DNA of 64,000 nt, taken from contig JAPLFH010000003.1 of NCBI GenBank assembly GCA_026390815.1, positions 43,773 through 107,772 of the forward strand. Direction: 5' to 3'. The position numbers and the translations under genes are program-made. The notes beneath the pieces were generated by a model that searched no databases, had not been told where the DNA came from, and worked only from the letters and a program-made list of their open reading frames with translations. Source of the stretch: Ignavibacteriales bacterium (lineage in GTDB: Bacteria; Bacteroidota; Ignavibacteria; Ignavibacteriales; SURF-24). Below, piece after piece: positions 1-9,278 of this stretch (positions are counted from its first letter, which is position 1; every line of letters begins with the position of its first letter).

Positions 1-1
1 T

Positions 2-712
2 TACATTCTCGCTATCACTAGTTTAGTTGTTGTTGGAATTTTGATGGCTGGCTGGGCTTCGAACAATAAATATTCTTTACTCGGTGCAATAAGGTCTGCC
101 GCCCAGGTAATCAGTTATGAAATTCCTTCGGCATTAGTTGTTCTAACAATGGTTATGCTTTTAGGAACTCTTAATTTAAAAACAATGAGCGAAATGCAGA
201 CTTCATACTTTTGGAATTGGAATCTTTTTGGGGGACCAGTTTTCAACTTATCAAAGGTGCTTTTAATTCCTTTTATGTTTGTTGGATTTATAATTTTCTT
301 CTTAAGTACGTTAGCAGAAACAAATCGTACTCCGTTTGATATTCCTGAAGCGGAATCTGAATTGGTTGCAGGTTTCCATACGGAATATTCAGGTATGAAA
401 TGGGCAATGTTTATGCTAACTGAATACGGAAATATGTTTGCTGTTTCAGCAATCATTTCTGCAATTTTTCTTGGTGGATACCAATCACCTTTTGGTTATA
501 TAGGCAACTCATTAGGTATTACCTGGCTGGTTCCATGGGAACAGTTCTTTTGGTTTACAATTAAAGGAGTATCATTTGTGTTCGTTCAGATGTGGTTAAG
601 ATGGACGCTTCCAAGATTACGTGTAGACCAACTTATGAATATGTGCTGGAAATATTTAATTCCTTATTCGTTTGTTAATTTGATAATTGTAGGATTTATT
701 ACACTGATTTAA
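2..712 (+). CDS. nuoH: NADH-quinone oxidoreductase subunit H (5'-truncated by window edge)
   Basis: Membrane subunit of respiratory complex I, next to the quinone site, linking the peripheral arm to the proton pumps. The reading frame is open from base 2, so the gene starts before the window; the first ATG inside (41) is not the true start. The visible part has several hydrophobic helices and the family signature AETNRTPFDIPEAESELVAG, followed by a conserved YSGMKWAMF stretch. The stop lies 2 bases before nuoI, so the two are probably translationally coupled in one nuo operon. Family assignment is very secure; only the N-terminal part is missing. Confidence 0.96.
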   Translation, partial: YILAITSLVVVGILMAGWASNNKYSLLGAIRSAAQVISYEIPSALVVLTMVMLLGTLNLKTMSEMQTSYFWNWNLFGGPVFNLSKVLLIPFMFVGFIIFFLSTLAETNRTPFDIPEAESELVAGFHTEYSGMKWAMFMLTEYGNMFAVSAIISAIFLGGYQSPFGYIGNSLGITWLVPWEQFFWFTIKGVSFVFVQMWLRWTLPRLRVDQLMNMCWKYLIPYSFVNLIIVGFITLI

Positions 713-714
713 TT

Positions 715-1293
715 ATGAAAGAATATTTCAAAAATACATGGTTCGGGCTTTGGACTGCATTTGTTGGAATGAAGATAACCTTCAAGCATCTCTTCGTTCC
801 TGCTGTTACAATCCAGTATCCTGATGTTAAAGTTCAAATGCCGGAACGAGCACGCAATCGGCTTTATGTTAATATGGATGATTGTATTGGCTGCGATCAA
901 TGCTCCCGCGCTTGCCCGGTTGATTGCATTACCATCGAAACTGTAAAGAGTGTTCCCGGAGATGATCTTGGTATAACTTCTAACGGTAAAAAGAAGGCTC
1001 TTTGGGTAACACAATTTGATATTGATATTGCAAAATGCTGTTATTGTGCTTTATGTGTTTATCCTTGTCCAACAGATTGTATTTATATGACGGATGTTTA
1101 CGAATTTTCTGAATACGAAAGAGATAATTTTATATATCATTTTTCTACTTTAACTAAAGAAGAAGCTGATATTAAAAAACAAAATTATGCAAAGCTTGAA
1201 GCTGAAAAAGCGGCTCAGAAAGCTGCAGCAGCGGCAAAACCAAAACCTCCTGCTCAGGCAGATAATTCAAAGCCTGAACCTGGAACAAATTAA
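715..1293 (+). CDS. nuoI: NADH-quinone oxidoreductase subunit I, 2x[4Fe-4S] ferredoxin
   Basis: Electron-carrying subunit of complex I holding clusters N6a and N6b, which pass electrons toward quinone. Two ferredoxin motifs are visible: CIGCDQCSRACPVDCI near residues 55-70 and CCYCALCVYPCPTDCI near residues 105-120. The 192-residue protein ends in an Ala/Lys/Pro-rich tail (AAQKAAAAAKPKPPAQ) beyond the ferredoxin core, probably disordered. It begins 2 bases after nuoH and is followed after 24 bases by nuoJ, all on the same strand. The identity is clear from both motifs and gene order. Confidence 0.97.
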   Translation: MKEYFKNTWFGLWTAFVGMKITFKHLFVPAVTIQYPDVKVQMPERARNRLYVNMDDCIGCDQCSRACPVDCITIETVKSVPGDDLGITSNGKKKALWVTQFDIDIAKCCYCALCVYPCPTDCIYMTDVYEFSEYERDNFIYHFSTLTKEEADIKKQNYAKLEAEKAAQKAAAAAKPKPPAQADNSKPEPGTN

Positions 1294-1317
1294 AAATAAA
1301 TTTGGTGATTTAAATAA

Positions 1318-1815
1318 ATGACTTTATACGATGTAACTTTTTATTTTTTTGCTGCAATAACACTTATTTCCGGATTCGCAGTTGTTACTACCAGGAATAT
1401 TGTTTATTCAGCTTTCTCTCTGCTATTCACTTTTTTGGGAGTTGCAGGTCTTTACATTTTGCTTGGTGCTGATTTTATCGCAGTTGTTCAGATAATGGTT
1501 TATGTTGGCGGAATTTTAATTTTGATGCTATTCGGTGTAATGCTTACAAGTAAAATTACCAATGTTCAGATTAAAACCGGTACACTTCAAATCGTACCTG
1601 CTATTGTTGGTGTTGGTTTGTTTGCCGGAATATTAACCAACGTTTTACTAAACACAGAATGGAAACTTTCAGATTCAGAAATTCCATTAAACACAACCAT
1701 TTTTGATTTAGGGAAATATCTTATAACGGATTACGTTTTAATCTTTGAACTACTTGGTATTTTACTTTTAGTGGCTCTTATTGGTGCTGCAACAATTGCA
1801 AGAAAGGAAAGTTAA
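1318..1815 (+). CDS. nuoJ: NADH-quinone oxidoreductase subunit J
   Basis: Small membrane subunit of complex I at the junction between the quinone-side and pump-side modules. The 165-residue protein shows about five hydrophobic helices and the conserved third-helix region reading VVQIMVYVGGILILMLFGVM, typical of NuoJ. It lies between nuoI and nuoK with short gaps, as expected for a nuo operon. Length is normal for the family. No unusual features were seen. Confidence 0.95.
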   Translation: MTLYDVTFYFFAAITLISGFAVVTTRNIVYSAFSLLFTFLGVAGLYILLGADFIAVVQIMVYVGGILILMLFGVMLTSKITNVQIKTGTLQIVPAIVGVGLFAGILTNVLLNTEWKLSDSEIPLNTTIFDLGKYLITDYVLIFELLGILLLVALIGAATIARKES

Positions 1816-1862
1816 TTGAATACAGTTTTTCAATACTTTAATATTTTTTAAAGGAGTTTCAC

Positions 1863-2174
1863 TTGGCTCACGTTGGTTTAAATCATTTTTTATTTGTTAG
1901 TGCAATTCTATTCTCGCTTGGAATATTTGGAATTGTAACAAGAAAAAATGCTGTAATGGTTTTAATGGGAATTGAATTGGTACTTAACTCTGCAAATATA
2001 AACTTTATAGCTTTTGCCAAGTTCGGCAATTTTGGATTCAGTGGACAGATTATGGCACTATTCGTAATTGTACTGGCTGCTGCCGAAGCCGCTATTGCGC
2101 TGGCAATTGTACTAAATATTTACAAAACATTTTCAACTGTAAACGTTGATGAAATAGATAAACTAAAAGAATAA
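1863..2174 (+). CDS. nuoK: NADH-quinone oxidoreductase subunit K (TTG start)
   Basis: Three-helix antiporter-like membrane subunit of complex I (103 residues, normal length). The core includes MGIELVLNSANINF with the conserved intramembrane Glu, and ALFVIVLAAAEAAIALAIVL with the second conserved Glu. The start is a TTG at 1863, supported by a strong ribosome binding site AAGGAG at 1851-1856, six bases upstream, and by the family's usual N-terminus. It lies between nuoJ and nuoL, with only 3 bases before nuoL. Confidence 0.95.
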   Translation: MAHVGLNHFLFVSAILFSLGIFGIVTRKNAVMVLMGIELVLNSANINFIAFAKFGNFGFSGQIMALFVIVLAAAEAAIALAIVLNIYKTFSTVNVDEIDKLKE

Positions 2175-2177
2175 ATT

Positions 2178-4277
2178 ATGTCTGAAGCATTACTACTTAA
2201 TACATCGATAGCAATTTTATTTTTGCCTCTGTTTGGATTCGCTTTACTAATATTATTTAATAAGCATATTCCAAAAGCTCACCTTGTGGAAACGTTCATT
2301 ATGTTCGTAACGCTTGCCCTCTCAGTTTTTGTTGTTGTTGGAAAGTTAGCATTCTACCTGAATACAAATCTGATTGCTGAAACAAGATGGATTTACCTGT
2401 GGAATGTTCCGATGATTGGAAGCATTGATATCTATCTGGGAATTAAGATTGATAACATTACAGCAATAATGCTTGTTGTGGTTAATCTTATCAGTTTTCT
2501 GGTTCATACTTTCTCCATCGCTTATATGGATGGAGATATAAGATACAGAAGATACTTTGCTTACCTTGGCTTATTCACTTTTTCTATGTTGGGAATTGTA
2601 TTAACTCACAATTTGCTGATGATGTACATTTTCTGGGAGCTGGTCGGCATTTCTTCTTACTTGCTGATTGGTCACTGGTTCGAAAAAAAATCTGCTGCGG
2701 ATGCAGGCAAAAAAGCATTTTTAGTAAACAGAATTGGTGATATTGGTTTCTTTATCGGTATAATGATTTTGTTCACTCATTACCGCACATTCACACTTGA
2801 TACAATATTTGCTCAAATATCAGCAGGTAATATTCCATTTAATAGTCCCGCAACTTTAACTGCAACAGGAATTTTACTTTTTATGGGGGCTGTTGGTAAA
2901 TCGGCTCAATTCCCTCTTCACGTTTGGCTGCCAGATGCAATGGAAGGTCCGACTCCGGTTAGCGCGTTAATCCATGCAGCAACAATGGTTGCCGCCGGTG
3001 TTTATTTGGTTGCAAGAATTTTTGTTATGCTAACAGCGGATGCAATGCTAACCATCGCTATAGTTGGAATGGTTACTTCGTTTGTGGCGGCTACAATTGC
3101 ATTAACTCAAAATGATATTAAGAAAGTTCTCGCTTACTCAACTGTTAGTCAACTTGGATATATGATAATGGCACTTGGAGTAGGTGCTTACGCTTACGCT
3201 TTTTTCCATCTTGTAACTCACGCATTTTTTAAAGCTTGCTTGTTTCTTGGTTCTGGATCTGTAATTCACGGGATGCACCACGAACAGGACATTAGAAATA
3301 TGGGCGGATTGAGGAAAAAGCTTCCTCTTACCTATTATACTTTTCTCATTTCAACATTGGCTATATCAGGAGTTCCGTTTACCTCCGGATTTTTAAGCAA
3401 GGATGGCTTGCTGGCAGGAACAATAGCTTTCGGAAGTTTAACAGGTCACTGGATAATTCCTGTTGTTGCATTTGTTGTTGCATTGATGACTGCATTTTAT
3501 ATGTTCCGTCTGGTAATCCTTACATTTCATGGCGAACCGAGAGATCAACATAAATTCGAGCACGCTAAAGAATCACCTTTTGTTATGGTAATGCCTTTAG
3601 TTGTTTTGAGCGCTTTGTCCGTTTTCTTCTGGTACAGCTATAATCCAATTGATGGTGGAAGCGGTTGGTTCTTACAGAAATGGGTTCACACGCCGGCAAC
3701 TGTCGTTCCGCAAAATCAAAGATTTGATTTTATGAAAACTGAAGTAAATGCTGAAGTACCAAAAGTTGAATCGGCTGAATATGTTTCTCATTCAGAATCT
3801 TATATGCATGCAATGCACCAGGCACACTATCCAGCTATGGGTCTTTCGTTACTTGTTGGCGGACTTGGAATTCTGTTAGCATTTTCAATGTACCAATGGA
3901 AAAAAATTAATGCAGACAAACTCGCAGAAAAAATAAAACCGCTTTACAATTTCTCATTAAACAAATGGTATATCGATGAGTTTTACCATGCAACTTTTAT
4001 TGCGGGAACAATTGGCATAAGTAAGGTTCTCGCCTGGTTCGATAATTATATTGTTGATGGAATAGTAAACGGTACTGCTTTTGTTACTAAATGGTTCTCT
4101 AAAGCGAATGGTGTTTTTGATAATGTTGTGATAGATGGTTTTGTAAACTTTACTGCTTATCTAACAGGATTCTTTGGAATCGCATTTAGAAAGCTGCAAA
4201 CCGGCAAAGTGCAAACTTATATTGTCTTTGTAGTTTTTTCAGTAATAATTTTGTTGTTTATTTTCAGACCATTTTAA
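2178..4277 (+). CDS. nuoL: NADH-quinone oxidoreductase subunit L
   Basis: Distal proton-pumping, antiporter-like subunit of complex I. The 699-residue protein carries the hallmark block FPLHVWLPDAMEGPTPVSAL around residues 245-265 and the conserved HAATMVAAGVYLV and FFHLVTHAFFKACLFL helices. The long C-terminal part beyond the antiporter core (from about residue 570) is consistent with the lateral amphipathic helix and last membrane helix. The gene starts 3 bases after nuoK. No disruption is visible. Confidence 0.96.
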   Translation: MSEALLLNTSIAILFLPLFGFALLILFNKHIPKAHLVETFIMFVTLALSVFVVVGKLAFYLNTNLIAETRWIYLWNVPMIGSIDIYLGIKIDNITAIMLVVVNLISFLVHTFSIAYMDGDIRYRRYFAYLGLFTFSMLGIVLTHNLLMMYIFWELVGISSYLLIGHWFEKKSAADAGKKAFLVNRIGDIGFFIGIMILFTHYRTFTLDTIFAQISAGNIPFNSPATLTATGILLFMGAVGKSAQFPLHVWLPDAMEGPTPVSALIHAATMVAAGVYLVARIFVMLTADAMLTIAIVGMVTSFVAATIALTQNDIKKVLAYSTVSQLGYMIMALGVGAYAYAFFHLVTHAFFKACLFLGSGSVIHGMHHEQDIRNMGGLRKKLPLTYYTFLISTLAISGVPFTSGFLSKDGLLAGTIAFGSLTGHWIIPVVAFVVALMTAFYMFRLVILTFHGEPRDQHKFEHAKESPFVMVMPLVVLSALSVFFWYSYNPIDGGSGWFLQKWVHTPATVVPQNQRFDFMKTEVNAEVPKVESAEYVSHSESYMHAMHQAHYPAMGLSLLVGGLGILLAFSMYQWKKINADKLAEKIKPLYNFSLNKWYIDEFYHATFIAGTIGISKVLAWFDNYIVDGIVNGTAFVTKWFSKANGVFDNVVIDGFVNFTAYLTGFFGIAFRKLQTGKVQTYIVFVVFSVIILLFIFRPF

Positions 4278-4325
4278 GTTTAGTGGCTGATAAAAGTTAA
4301 AGTAAAATATTTAAGAGGCTGAAAC

Positions 4326-5927
4326 GTGCAATTTCCGATTTTAACATTCATTACCTTTTTGCCAATATTAGGAATGCTTCTCATTCTTTTTATCCCCGGC
4401 AAACAGGAAAAATTTATAAAATGGTTTTCCATTGGTGTAACTGCGTTGCAAGTTGTACTTGCAGGAATTATACTTGCTGGTTACAATTATTCTCTCGGCG
4501 GTGTATTCGATCAAAATTCATTTCAATTCATAGAAAAATTCAGATGGATTGAAATCACCGGTGTATCCTGGATAGGAACTGTAAAGATCGATTATTTCCT
4601 CGGCATCGATGGAATAAGCGCTCCGATGATTTTATTAACTGCACTTGTTTCTTTCATAGCGGCAATTTCATCCTGGACAATTACCAAATCAGTTAAAGGC
4701 TACTTTGCTATGTTCCTTTTACTTGATGCTGGTATGATGGGCGTTTTCGTTTCACTCGATTTCTTTTTGTTCTACGTGTTCTGGGAATTGATGCTTTTAC
4801 CGATGTACTTCCTTATCGGTATTTGGGGTGGTCCAAGAAAAGAATATGCAGCAATTAAGTTTTTCATTTATACTTTGTTCGGCAGTGTATTTATGCTGCT
4901 CGTTATGATCGGATTATATTTCAGCTCTACTGAACTTTTAGCTGATGGTTCAAAAGTATTTACTTTCAATATGCTTGCGATGATGGATATGAAGAATTTC
5001 ACACCGAATGGAATTCTTTCTCCGCTTAATCCAAATAATTTAAGATTGATCGCATACATTGCTCTATTCGTAGGATTTGCTATTAAAATTCCTATGTTCC
5101 CTTTCCATACATGGCTGCCAGACGCACACGTAGAAGCGCCGACACCAATAAGTGTTATTCTTGCAGGTGTTCTTTTAAAAATGGGCACGTATGGAATTTT
5201 AAGAATCAGCTTTCCAATTTTTCCAGAAATAACGCGGCAATTGATGTGGTATATTGCTCTCTTTGGAATGATCAACATTGTTTATGGCGCGCTTGTGGCA
5301 ATGGCGCAAAAGGATTTTAAAAAGTTGATTGCCTACTCTTCAATTTCTCATATGGGTTACGTCCTGTTAGGGATGGCTTCATTAACTTCAACCGGAATAA
5401 ATGGTGCAATATTCCAAATGTTCAATCACGGAACGATTACAGCAATGCTCTTCTTGATTGTTGGAGTTCTTTACGATCGCACACATACAAGAGGTCTTGA
5501 TGATTTTGGTGGGATTGCTTTGCAAATGCCGGCTTATACAGGATTTGTTTCTGTCGCATTCTTTGCAGCAATCGGATTACCAAGTTTAAGCGGATTTATT
5601 TCCGAATCTTTTGTATTCCTTGGTGCTTTTAGTGTAGTAGGAATCAGAACACTTACTATTGTTTCTACACTTGGAATTCTTTTAGGTGCTGGTTATATGC
5701 TCTGGACAATGCAGCGAGTTTACTTAGGAAAGTTAAATGAAAAATGGAATCAACTTAAAGACCTTGATGCACGGGAATATATTATGTTTGTTCCGTTAAC
5801 AATCATTATAATTTTCCTTGGTGTTTATCCATCTGGGATGCTGAACATAATGAATACATCAGTTAATTCGTTAGTAAGTTTTATGGCAAAATCATCAGCC
5901 AGTTTTATGTCTCTTGGAGGATTATAG
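4326..5927 (+). CDS. nuoM: NADH-quinone oxidoreductase subunit M (GTG start)
   Basis: Antiporter-like proton-pumping subunit of complex I, 533 residues. Diagnostic features are FPFHTWLPDAHVEAPTPISV near residues 258-277 and the downstream LLKMGTYGILRI helix. The start is GTG at 4326 with an AAGAGG-like ribosome binding site just upstream, giving the usual short N-terminus. It is the sixth nuo gene in the run, separated by about 50 bases from nuoL. About 14 hydrophobic helices can be read. Confidence 0.96.
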   Translation: MQFPILTFITFLPILGMLLILFIPGKQEKFIKWFSIGVTALQVVLAGIILAGYNYSLGGVFDQNSFQFIEKFRWIEITGVSWIGTVKIDYFLGIDGISAPMILLTALVSFIAAISSWTITKSVKGYFAMFLLLDAGMMGVFVSLDFFLFYVFWELMLLPMYFLIGIWGGPRKEYAAIKFFIYTLFGSVFMLLVMIGLYFSSTELLADGSKVFTFNMLAMMDMKNFTPNGILSPLNPNNLRLIAYIALFVGFAIKIPMFPFHTWLPDAHVEAPTPISVILAGVLLKMGTYGILRISFPIFPEITRQLMWYIALFGMINIVYGALVAMAQKDFKKLIAYSSISHMGYVLLGMASLTSTGINGAIFQMFNHGTITAMLFLIVGVLYDRTHTRGLDDFGGIALQMPAYTGFVSVAFFAAIGLPSLSGFISESFVFLGAFSVVGIRTLTIVSTLGILLGAGYMLWTMQRVYLGKLNEKWNQLKDLDAREYIMFVPLTIIIIFLGVYPSGMLNIMNTSVNSLVSFMAKSSASFMSLGGL

Positions 5928-6006
5928 ATCTTGATTTTAGATACTGGTTGCTGGATTTAATAATTGTATCCAGTATCAAAAAAATATTACAACTAAATAA
6001 AAAAAA

Positions 6007-7527
6007 ATGAATATGGAATTTGCTAAAATATATAACAGTATCTCTTACGTGCTTCCAGAAGTATCGATATCATTCTTTTTGATCCTGGTTTTATTAACCG
6101 ATCTTATTTTTGGAAAGAACAAAAAAATCATTCCTTACATTGCATTAACAGGAATTGCAGTTACGTTTTTCTTTGTTCTTAACCAGCTTACATTCAGCGG
6201 ATTTGCGTTTGGAAAAGTATGGCACACAACAGATACTCTTGGAATGATTACAGTAGATTCCTTTGGCGTATTTTTCAAGGTGATTGTGCTTGTTGCTACT
6301 ACACTGGTAATTCTGTTTTCATTTTCTTCTGATGAAATAAATAAAAGCCTGGATAGAGCAGGCGAATATTATACTTTGATATTTGGAATGGTTCTCGGAA
6401 TGTTCCTGATGATTTCTGCTTCTGATTTAATCCTCATCTATCTTTCTCTCGAATTGCTTTCTTTATCTTCTTACGTGTTGGCAGGATTTACAAAGTTAAG
6501 AGACAGGAACAGTGAAGCCGCGCTTAAATACATTATCTATGGCGCAGTTTCTTCGGGATTAATGCTTTTTGGTATTTCACTTTTCTTTGGAATGACCGGA
6601 AGTACTAACCTTTATGTTATAAATTCTTTAATGCAGGCACCAAGTATAAATACTTTTACGCTTGCAATGGCTTCCATATTAATTTTTGTTGGAATTGGTT
6701 ATAAAATTTCTGCTGCTCCATTTCACTTTTGGACTCCTGATGTTTACGAAGGTGCACCGATAACTATTACAGCGTTTCTATCCGTTGCAAGTAAAGCGGC
6801 TGGCTTTGCTTTGTTGATAAGATTTGTTAAAACTACTTTCCTATCATCCATAAATCCATCAGGTCACTGGCAGATGATTCCTGTTTTCCCCTGGAAGGAA
6901 TTGCTTACAGTAATTTCCATTTTAACGATGACGCTTGGAAACTTCTCGGCACTCTGGCAGAATAATCTTAAAAGAATGCTTGCCTATTCCAGCATTGCAC
7001 ACGCCGGATATTTAATGCTTGGCTTGGTTGTATTATCAAACCAGGGATTGATTGCAATATTAATTTATTTTGCCTTTTATGCTTTTATGAATCTTGGAGC
7101 ATTCTTTATTGTAATGTTGATTGCGAACAAAACAGGGAGCGAGGATATTGAAGATTATAAAGGACTTGGTTACTCCACCCCATTTCTTGGAGTAACGCTG
7201 GGAATGTTCTTAGTTTCTTTAATTGGTCTTCCACCTTCGGCAGGATTTATTGGAAAGCTATATCTCTTTGTTGCATTGATCGATTCCAATATGATTGTTC
7301 TTGCTGTAATTGCAATTTTGAATACAGTAGTTTCATTGTTTTATTATATAAGAGTTTTAAAAGAAATGTTCCTTTCAAAACCATCCACCAAAGTTGCCCC
7401 GTTTAAAGTTTCTGCATATAACGTTATTGTTATTTTAATTTTGCTTGCACCAGTGGTAGTATTTGGAGTTTACTTTACCCCGGTTGTGGATTTTGCTAAA
7501 AGCTGTATAACGATATTTGGGTTATAA
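6007..7527 (+). CDS. nuoN: NADH-quinone oxidoreductase subunit N
   Basis: Third antiporter-like subunit of complex I, 506 residues and at least 13 hydrophobic helices. The family block AAPFHFWTPDVYEGAPITIT near residues 236-255 is clear, as is the conserved LKRMLAYSSIAHAGYLMLGL region. It closes the visible nuo operon (H-I-J-K-L-M-N). ATG codons at 6007 and 6013 are both possible starts; neither has a strong Shine-Dalgarno sequence. The next gene converges on it from the other strand. Confidence 0.96.
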   Translation: MNMEFAKIYNSISYVLPEVSISFFLILVLLTDLIFGKNKKIIPYIALTGIAVTFFFVLNQLTFSGFAFGKVWHTTDTLGMITVDSFGVFFKVIVLVATTLVILFSFSSDEINKSLDRAGEYYTLIFGMVLGMFLMISASDLILIYLSLELLSLSSYVLAGFTKLRDRNSEAALKYIIYGAVSSGLMLFGISLFFGMTGSTNLYVINSLMQAPSINTFTLAMASILIFVGIGYKISAAPFHFWTPDVYEGAPITITAFLSVASKAAGFALLIRFVKTTFLSSINPSGHWQMIPVFPWKELLTVISILTMTLGNFSALWQNNLKRMLAYSSIAHAGYLMLGLVVLSNQGLIAILIYFAFYAFMNLGAFFIVMLIANKTGSEDIEDYKGLGYSTPFLGVTLGMFLVSLIGLPPSAGFIGKLYLFVALIDSNMIVLAVIAILNTVVSLFYYIRVLKEMFLSKPSTKVAPFKVSAYNVIVILILLAPVVVFGVYFTPVVDFAKSCITIFGL

Positions 7528-7564
7528 TCTGTAAGTTTAATCTAAAAAGTCTAACTTCATTAAT

Positions 7565-7590
7565 GTCATTCCCACTTTCACGGGAACCTA
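7565..7590 (+). repeat. fragment of a dispersed hairpin repeat
   Basis: Between convergent genes the sequence GTCATTCCCACTTTCACGGG resembles the left arm of the larger hairpin repeats found near 21681 and 63635. No complete matching right arm is visible here, so this looks like a partial or decayed copy. It may serve as a weak terminator region for nuoN, but there is no T-run. Confidence 0.5.
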
Positions 7591-7631
7591 TTTTATAAAA
7601 AATATTTTACGTCCTAAATGCATTACAACCT

Positions 7632-7955
7632 TCAGACACCATAAGCCTCAATCCTTTCAGAAATTAAAAGTTTTTTAGGTGATTGTCTGTTATCGAATAA
7701 TTTTAGTATAACAATTTTATTGTCGATTAAGCGATAAATAATGGTAACCTGTTTCGAAAATACAAATGCTCTTATTAGTTTTGGTTTGAAAATAATTTTA
7801 CCAATGAATGGAAATTGATTAAGAATTTTAAGTTGGTTTTCAAGTTTAGTTAAAAAATCAAATGCGGTTGTTTCAGTCCATTCCACTTTTAGATAATCAA
7901 GAATTTTTTCAAGGTCTTGTTGAGCAGATTTTGTCCAGTATAGTTTAGTTAACAT
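7632..7955 (-). CDS. ParE/RelE-family toxin of a type II toxin-antitoxin pair
   Basis: A 107-residue protein with the layout of ParE/RelE-fold toxins: an N-terminal LYWTKSAQQDLEKILDYL segment (paired helices), a middle QLKILNQFPFIGK turn, and C-terminal strands RAFVFSKQVTIIYRLIDNKI and VILKLFDNRQSP. Such toxins poison gyrase (ParE) or cleave mRNA on ribosomes (RelE); which one applies cannot be told here. It overlaps the upstream antitoxin-like gene by 11 bases, typical of antitoxin-first operons. It is the outermost module of a same-strand series separated by related repeats. Confidence 0.8.
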   Translation of the reverse strand: MLTKLYWTKSAQQDLEKILDYLKVEWTETTAFDFLTKLENQLKILNQFPFIGKIIFKPKLIRAFVFSKQVTIIYRLIDNKIVILKLFDNRQSPKKLLISERIEAYGV

Positions 7956-8193
7956 TTTTATATTTTGCCATTACAGTTTCATGTTCATCAAGATTAGCAT
8001 TGTCTTCACTTTCTTCAAAGGATTGAAGTATTTCTGCCCTCTGCAATTCACTTATTACATTCCAATAATTATCCGCCACAATTGTTTGTTGTTTTAGAAC
8101 ATTAAATATTTTATAAACAAATTCAAGCATTCCAGGATCATTTACATCATTAACTAATGAATGCAAATTTTCCTTTAATTCAGAGATAGACAT
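7945..8193 (-). CDS. putative antitoxin partner of the ParE-like toxin
   Basis: An 82-residue acidic, helical protein (MSISELKENLHSLVNDVNDP...) encoded just upstream of, and overlapping, the toxin-like gene. Similar small proteins commonly precede ParE toxins in Bacteroidota-type genomes. A GGAGAA ribosome binding site lies 5 bases before the ATG at 8193. No DNA-binding motif is recognised with confidence, so the antitoxin role is inferred mainly from size, overlap and position. Confidence 0.65.
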   Translation of the reverse strand: MSISELKENLHSLVNDVNDPGMLEFVYKIFNVLKQQTIVADNYWNVISELQRAEILQSFEESEDNANLDEHETVMAKYKNVN

Positions 8194-8327
8194 ACTATTT
8201 CTCCACTTAAAATAATTTTACACCTTAATTACAATTTCACTTATCGTTCAGGATTTCATTCAATTGGAATTAATCTTTCTACATTTAAAATAATATTACA
8301 TTAACCTGTTTGCAACACTATAATTTG

Positions 8328-8450
8328 TTAACTACAGTTGTAGTTAGGAATAAGAAACAACAATCTATTAGAATTTTTTCTTCCCCGCGTTGCGATGTTT
8401 GCATTTCTCTTTTTAGTATCCATGTGTTAACGCATCACGGAATAGTCTGA
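8328..8450. repeat. inter-module repeat, copy 1
   Basis: First of three related intergenic repeats (others near 10360-10505 and 11390-11530). It begins with the hairpin AACTACAGTTGTAGTT (AACTACA and TGTAGTT arms), continues through an AACAACAATCTATTAG-like stretch, the block TTCTTCCCCGCGTTGCGATG and ends in TGTTAACGCATCAC. The order and spacing of these blocks match copy 3, with substitutions. It sits directly upstream of the ParE-like pair. The rest of the 8194-8498 gap shows no gene. Confidence 0.7.
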
Positions 8451-8498
8451 GGCAGTAAAAATAACTTTTAATATTATGTTATAAATTTTATTTGTCTT

Positions 8499-9278
8499 TC
8501 ACGAACCGCTAAGTGATGTACGAAATATCTTATAAATAATTTCGGAAATTCTTTTATGACCGATTTCATTTACCCTTTTTAAATCAGCACAGAAAAGGAA
8601 ATTACCATGTTCATCCTTTGCACCAAAAAGGTTTGCATAAATTTGATTATGTAGAAACGAATATTGACTCATATATTTGTGTAATTTTTTTGATAGATGA
8701 TTCTCAAGATTAGAGTAAGGTCTTGAAACAGGTCCAGTAATTACAAGTGTAATACCGTATGTTTTACATAGTTCAATTATTTTAATCAATAAAGATAAAT
8801 ATTTAGAAAAAGCAGCAGACCAATCACCCATTATATAACCAAAGAAATAGTTTATTTCTCTAAATATATTCTGAACACTCGTACTAAATTTTGATTTTTT
8901 GCTCAATTCGTTATTAATAACTTTCTCCGAAGTACGCTTCTTTATTTTTCTATAGTTCAAATTAAATACGGCTAAATTAATATGCTTTATTAAGTTCCCA
9001 TCTTTATCATAATATTTGGAATAGAATTTAGAAGAAAGAAGAATTGGTTCAACCCTTAAATGGAACAATAGACAATCCGGTTTCTCTTTATCAATAACTT
9101 CTTTAATATTTTCAAAACTTTTTGAGATACTTTCATATCTAATTATTCTTATGTCCAAATTAATATTAGATTCTTGTAATTTATTTTTTAACTGTTGATG
9201 GTATAATTTACTTGGTTCAATATTATCCTGTACTGGAAAGCATCCCCCAACGATTAGCAGCTTAATTTTTTGAAGCAT
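8499..9278 (-). CDS. SGNH/GDSL-like hydrolase (tentative)
   Basis: A 259-residue protein starting KIKLLIVGGCFP, where SGNH hydrolases carry their first block, followed by a strand reading CLLFHLRVEP, a strand TLVITGPVSRP, and a C-terminal RVNEIGHKRISEI that could supply the catalytic Asp/His block. The canonical GDS serine is not seen, so the motif is degenerate. It overlaps the upstream HpcH-like gene by 17 bases, implying coupled translation. HpcH-like and SGNH-like genes occur together in some surface polysaccharide loci; here they form an isolated two-gene cassette. Confidence 0.45.
   Translation of the reverse strand: MLQKIKLLIVGGCFPVQDNIEPSKLYHQQLKNKLQESNINLDIRIIRYESISKSFENIKEVIDKEKPDCLLFHLRVEPILLSSKFYSKYYDKDGNLIKHINLAVFNLNYRKIKKRTSEKVINNELSKKSKFSTSVQNIFREINYFFGYIMGDWSAAFSKYLSLLIKIIELCKTYGITLVITGPVSRPYSNLENHLSKKLHKYMSQYSFLHNQIYANLFGAKDEHGNFLFCADLKRVNEIGHKRISEIIYKIFRTSLSGS

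Noticed and set aside
7632..8193. Second higBA pair
   Set aside because: The gene order is antitoxin first and the small protein has no XRE helix-turn-helix; the toxin is closer to ParE/RelE than to HigB.
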